In this document: piece after piece, positions 61,225 to 64,000 of the stretch
Position numbering within the stretch: the first letter of the stretch is position 1
Layout: each line of letters starts with the position of its first letter
Assembly: GCA_036558005.1 (NCBI GenBank)
Contig: DATBGO010000077.1
Coordinates: 8,038 to 72,037, forward strand
DNA length: 64,000 nucleotides
Direction of reading: 5' to 3'
Source: DATBGO01 sp036558005
GTDB lineage: Bacteria; Actinomycetota; Actinomycetes; Streptosporangiales; Streptosporangiaceae
The notes under the pieces: model-generated
Databases searched by the model: none
The model's input: only the letters and a program-made list of their open reading frames with translations
Told to the model about the DNA's origin: nothing
Made by a program: the position numbers and the translations under genes

Positions 61225-62736
61225 CTACTTGTAGCGCTTGCCGTGCAGCATGGTCGCCATGCTCAGGATCTTCTTCATGTCCTGATCGGTACGGGAGAAG
61301 CTGGTCAGGTTCGCCATCGGCTTCATCCGCTGCCTGGTGATCGCCTTCGACTTGGCGAACTCGCGCAGCCCGTCCGCGCCGTGGATCCGGCCGAACCCGG
61401 AGTCGCCGGAGCCGCCGAACGGCAGCGCGGGCACGCTCGCGAACGCGATCACCGAGTTGATCGCGGTCATCCCGCTCTGCAGCGCCCTGGCGGCGGCCAT
61501 CGCGGCCCGCTTGTTGCCGGAGTAGATGGTGCCGCCGAGCCCGTAGCGGCTCTGGTTCGCCATCCGGACGCCCTCCTCCAGGCTGGCCACCTGGGTGACG
61601 GTGACCGTGGGTCCGAAGGTCTCGTCGGTCACCGCCTTGCTCTTCTCGGGCACGTCCGTCAGGACCACCGGGCCGATGAACGGCTTGCGGATGCTCGACA
61701 TCCCGCCGACGACCGTGCGGCCGCCCCTGGCCAGCGCGTCAGAGATGTGCTTCTCCACCACGTCGACCTGGCTGGGCATGGTCATCGGGCCGTAGTCGGC
61801 CTCGCGGTCATCGCCGGGCCGGAGACTGGCCACCCGGTCGGTCAGCTTCTCCAGGAACGTGTGATACACGTCCTCGGCCACGTAGACCCGCTCCACCCCG
61901 ACGCAGGTCTGCCCGCCGTTGGACAGCGCGCCCCAGGCGGCGGCGTCGGCGGCGGCGTCTAGGTCGGCGTCCGGGCCGACGACGAACGCGTCCTTGCCGC
62001 CGCACTCGGCGACGATCGGGGTGAGGTTCTGCGCGCAGGCGGCCATCACCTTCCTGGCCGTCGTCGCCGAGCCGGTGAAGGCGATCTTGTTCACCGCGCT
62101 GCGGGCCAGGAACTCGCCGGCCTGCCCGTCGCCGGTGATCAGTTGCAGCACCGGCTGGTCCGGCACCACCTCGGCGAACGAGCTGACCAGCCAGCCGCCG
62201 ACCGCCGGGGTGAACTCACTCGGCTTGAACACCACCGCGTTGCCTGCGGCGAGCGCGTAGGCGATGGAGCCGATCGGGGTGAACACCGGGTAGTTCCACG
62301 GGCCGATCACCCCGACCACGCCGAGCGGCTGGTATTCGAGCGTGGCGGCCTGGTTGATCGCGACCAGGCCGGCCCGTACCCGGCGCGGCCCGAGCACCCG
62401 CTTGGCGTGCCGGGCCGCCCAGTCGATGTGCACGACCGCGAGCAGGATCTCCAGCTGGGCGTCGGCCAGCGGCTTGCCGGTCTCGGTGTGCACCAGCTCG
62501 GCCAGCCGCCCGATATACCGGACGATGTGTGATTTCCAGGCCAGCAGCCGGGTTTGCCGGTCTTTCCACGACAGGTTGCCCCACCAGATCGCGGCCCGCC
62601 TGGCCCGCTCGACAGCCTGGCCGACCGCCTCTTCGCCGCAGACCGGGAAGGTGGCGATGACCTCGGATGTCGCCGGGTTGAGCGAGTCAAAAGTCACCGA
62701 GGACGTCGTCTCGTCCTGGCTCCAGGTCGCTACCAT
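61225..62736 (-). CDS. NAD(P)-dependent aldehyde dehydrogenase
   Basis: 503 aa. NAD-binding WNYPVFTPIGSIAYALAAGNAVVFKPSE, FTGSATTARKV, a general-base region (VAECGGKDAFVV) where the usual ELGGK reads ECGGK, and the catalytic Cys in GGQTCVGVERVYV. The C-terminus contains SGMTAINSVIAFASVPALPFGGSGDSGFGR. Resembles succinate-semialdehyde/coniferyl-type dehydrogenases. Convergent with the GMC oxidoreductase. Confidence 0.93.
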   Translation of the reverse strand: MVATWSQDETTSSVTFDSLNPATSEVIATFPVCGEEAVGQAVERARRAAIWWGNLSWKDRQTRLLAWKSHIVRYIGRLAELVHTETGKPLADAQLEILLAVVHIDWAARHAKRVLGPRRVRAGLVAINQAATLEYQPLGVVGVIGPWNYPVFTPIGSIAYALAAGNAVVFKPSEFTPAVGGWLVSSFAEVVPDQPVLQLITGDGQAGEFLARSAVNKIAFTGSATTARKVMAACAQNLTPIVAECGGKDAFVVGPDADLDAAADAAAWGALSNGGQTCVGVERVYVAEDVYHTFLEKLTDRVASLRPGDDREADYGPMTMPSQVDVVEKHISDALARGGRTVVGGMSSIRKPFIGPVVLTDVPEKSKAVTDETFGPTVTVTQVASLEEGVRMANQSRYGLGGTIYSGNKRAAMAAARALQSGMTAINSVIAFASVPALPFGGSGDSGFGRIHGADGLREFAKSKAITRQRMKPMANLTSFSRTDQDMKKILSMATMLHGKRYK

Positions 62737-63022
62737 CGCTTCGCACCGCCGTCCTGTGCAGCGTCATCAATGCCGCGGCGGACACTGCCCGCCGGTGCCA
62801 GTAAATCACCGCCCGGCGGCCGAGGATACTGTTGAGTAGCTACGCAGGCCGGCCACAGAGCAGCGGGGTGCCGTCATAGCAGAGAATCCTGTCTCGCGCC
62901 CAGCTCAGGCGGGCTGCGGCCGTGGCCAGGACGGGCCGGGTGCGACCGCCGCCGACTGGCGCTGGCTGCGCGAGGCGATCGAGCTGTCCCGGCTGTGCCC
63001 GCCGTCGCAGACCGCGTTCTCG

Positions 63023-63415
63023 GTGGGGGCGATGCTGGTCAGCGACGCGGGCCGGCTCATCGCGACGGGTTACTCCAGGGAGTGCGACCCGGCCGACCAC
63101 GCGGAGGAGATCGCGATGGCCAAGGTGACCTCGGCGGGCCGGGGCAGGGTGACCAGCCTGGGCGCGTGGCTGGCCGGGGCCACGCTGTACAGTTCGCTGG
63201 AGCCGTGCCTGCGGCGGGCGTCCCGGCCGCGCCCGTGCGCGGAGCTGATCGCGGCCGCCGGGATCGGGCGGGTGGTGCTGGCCTGGCTGGAGCCGCCGTT
63301 GTTCGTCCCCGGCGGCGGCGCGGCCTGGCTGCGCGAGGCCGGGGTCAGCGTGATCGAGATCCCCGAACTGTCCGCCGCGGCCCGGGCCGTCAACGCCCAC
63401 CTGCTGGCCGGCTAA
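63023..63415 (+). CDS. cytidine/deoxycytidylate deaminase-family protein, start uncertain
   Basis: Zinc site visible: HAEE (in ADHAEEIAMAKV) and EPCLRRASRPRPC with Ala-Glu-Leu following, as in CDA-superfamily RibD/dCMP types. The conserved N-terminal helix (DWRWLREAIELSRLCPPSQTAFSVG) lies upstream of the first ATG/GTG/TTG, in the same open frame from 62879, but no such start codon precedes it. The coordinates given use the GTG at 63023; the real start may be non-canonical or lost to a sequencing change. The stop overlaps the next ATG (TAATG). Confidence 0.75.
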   Translation: MGAMLVSDAGRLIATGYSRECDPADHAEEIAMAKVTSAGRGRVTSLGAWLAGATLYSSLEPCLRRASRPRPCAELIAAAGIGRVVLAWLEPPLFVPGGGAAWLREAGVSVIEIPELSAAARAVNAHLLAG

Positions 63416-63792
63416 TGGGCCCGGTGCTGATCTTTGACGGGGACTGCGGGTTCTGCCAGGCGGCGGTGCGGTTTGCCGGGCGCAGGGTCTACCCGGGGTT
63501 GCGGGCCCGGCCCTATCAGCAGGCTGACCTGGGCGCGCTCGGGGTGAGCAGGGAGCGGGCCGCCAACGAGGTGCTCTGGGCCGATGGCCGGGGCCAGGTC
63601 TGGGGCGGTGCCCAGGCGGTCGCGCGGCTGCTGGCCTGCGCCGGCGGCTGGTGGGCGGTGCCCGGCGCGCTGATCCGGGTCCCGCCGCTGAGCTGGCTGG
63701 CCGCCGCCGGGTACCGGCTGGTCGCCGCCAACCGGCACCGGCTGCCCGGCGGAACGCCAGCCTGCGCGGCCGGCGACCGGCCAGAGCCTTAG
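63415..63792 (+). CDS. DCC-family thiol-disulfide oxidoreductase-like protein (DUF393)
   Basis: 125 aa. Opens PVLIFDGDCGFCQAAVRF, the DxDCxFC signature of the DCC family (DUF393), with LSWLAAAGYRLVAANRHRL at the C-terminus. Coupled to the deaminase by a TAATG overlap. Proposed redox protein; no proven function. Confidence 0.88.
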   Translation: MGPVLIFDGDCGFCQAAVRFAGRRVYPGLRARPYQQADLGALGVSRERAANEVLWADGRGQVWGGAQAVARLLACAGGWWAVPGALIRVPPLSWLAAAGYRLVAANRHRLPGGTPACAAGDRPEP

Positions 63793-63845
63793 GCCCCTTG
63801 CCGCGACCGGCTGGCGGGCTGGCGCGGCGGGGTTTCGTCTACCCG

Positions 63846-64000
63846 CTAGCCCATGGGGTAGCGGCGGAAGCTCACCGCGTACTCGACGCCGGCGCCGAGG
63901 CCGGTGAACCCCGCCATGTTGCGCAGGAATTCGTCCGGGTTGAAGTCGCCGCCGAGGCCCTCCAGGTAGGCGTGGTGCTCGCGGAGCGAGGCGATGCCCG
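63846..64000 (-). CDS. C-terminal end of an unidentified protein (cut by window edge)
   Basis: Reading inward from base 64000, 51 codons including the stop (63846-63848). The end reads SLREHHAYLEGLGGDFNPDE...FRRYPMG. PIG-L/LmbE-type deacetylases can end in a similar way, but too little is visible to assign it. Confidence 0.55.
   Translation of the reverse strand, partial: GIASLREHHAYLEGLGGDFNPDEFLRNMAGFTGLGAGVEYAVSFRRYPMG

Noticed and set aside
62143..62839. Plus-strand frames opposite the aldehyde dehydrogenase
   Set aside because: Antisense shadows of a gene with complete ALDH motifs.

Overview
The window is chromosomal DNA from a very GC-rich Actinomycetota (actinomycete). This rests on G/C-ending codons, frequent GTG starts, Tat/lipoprotein signals, a SARP/AfsR regulator, the rho-rpmE-prfA-prmC-sua5-wecA-atp order and a DUF2550 gene after atpC. 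A member of Streptosporangiales or a relative fits, but the species cannot be named from the sequence.

Layout. 1-10 kb holds a complete dipeptide/oligopeptide-type ABC importer (two permeases, two ATPases, Tat-type lipoprotein) with a SnoaL-like protein, a secreted beta-rich protein, a flavin monooxygenase and a small Cys-motif/coiled-coil membrane pair. 10-17 kb holds a Phd/PIN toxin-antitoxin module, an operon of a two-subunit N,N-dimethylformamidase-like enzyme with a ureohydrolase, a methyltransferase, and an aldo/keto reductase divergent from its MerR regulator. 17-28 kb holds an autoregulated membrane-protein/winged-helix operon with three operator copies, a BmrR-like regulator, a secreted protein, an AfsR/SARP regulator, an FUSC-like membrane protein and a PQQ-propeller lipoprotein.

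28,426-39,465 is an 11-kb genomic island at the 3' end of tRNA-Arg(CCG), bounded by a 48-bp direct repeat. Its left half is much lower in GC and carries a PD-(D/E)XK nuclease-like gene, an UG/Abi-class reverse transcriptase with an alpha-helical C-terminal half, and an overlapping SLATT-like two-TM gene. This is a probable anti-phage RT system and the most interesting locus here. Its right half is an actinomycete integrative-element cargo/regulation module (HTH protein, NUDIX, APH-like kinase, XRE, Zn-finger, two HATPase proteins, GntR), with no integrase, Rep or Tra gene.

39.6-64 kb is core chromosome: response regulator, an ArgS-like protein lacking the catalytic core, rho, rpmE, prfA, prmC, tsaC/sua5, wecA-type transferase, the F1Fo ATP synthase operon (atpI, atpZ-like, atpBEFHAGDC), DUF2550 and a PduO-type adenosyltransferase. 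These are followed by a strongly structured leader or ncRNA ending in an intrinsic terminator, a GMC oxidoreductase, an aldehyde dehydrogenase, a deaminase, a DCC-family protein and the end of an unidentified gene.
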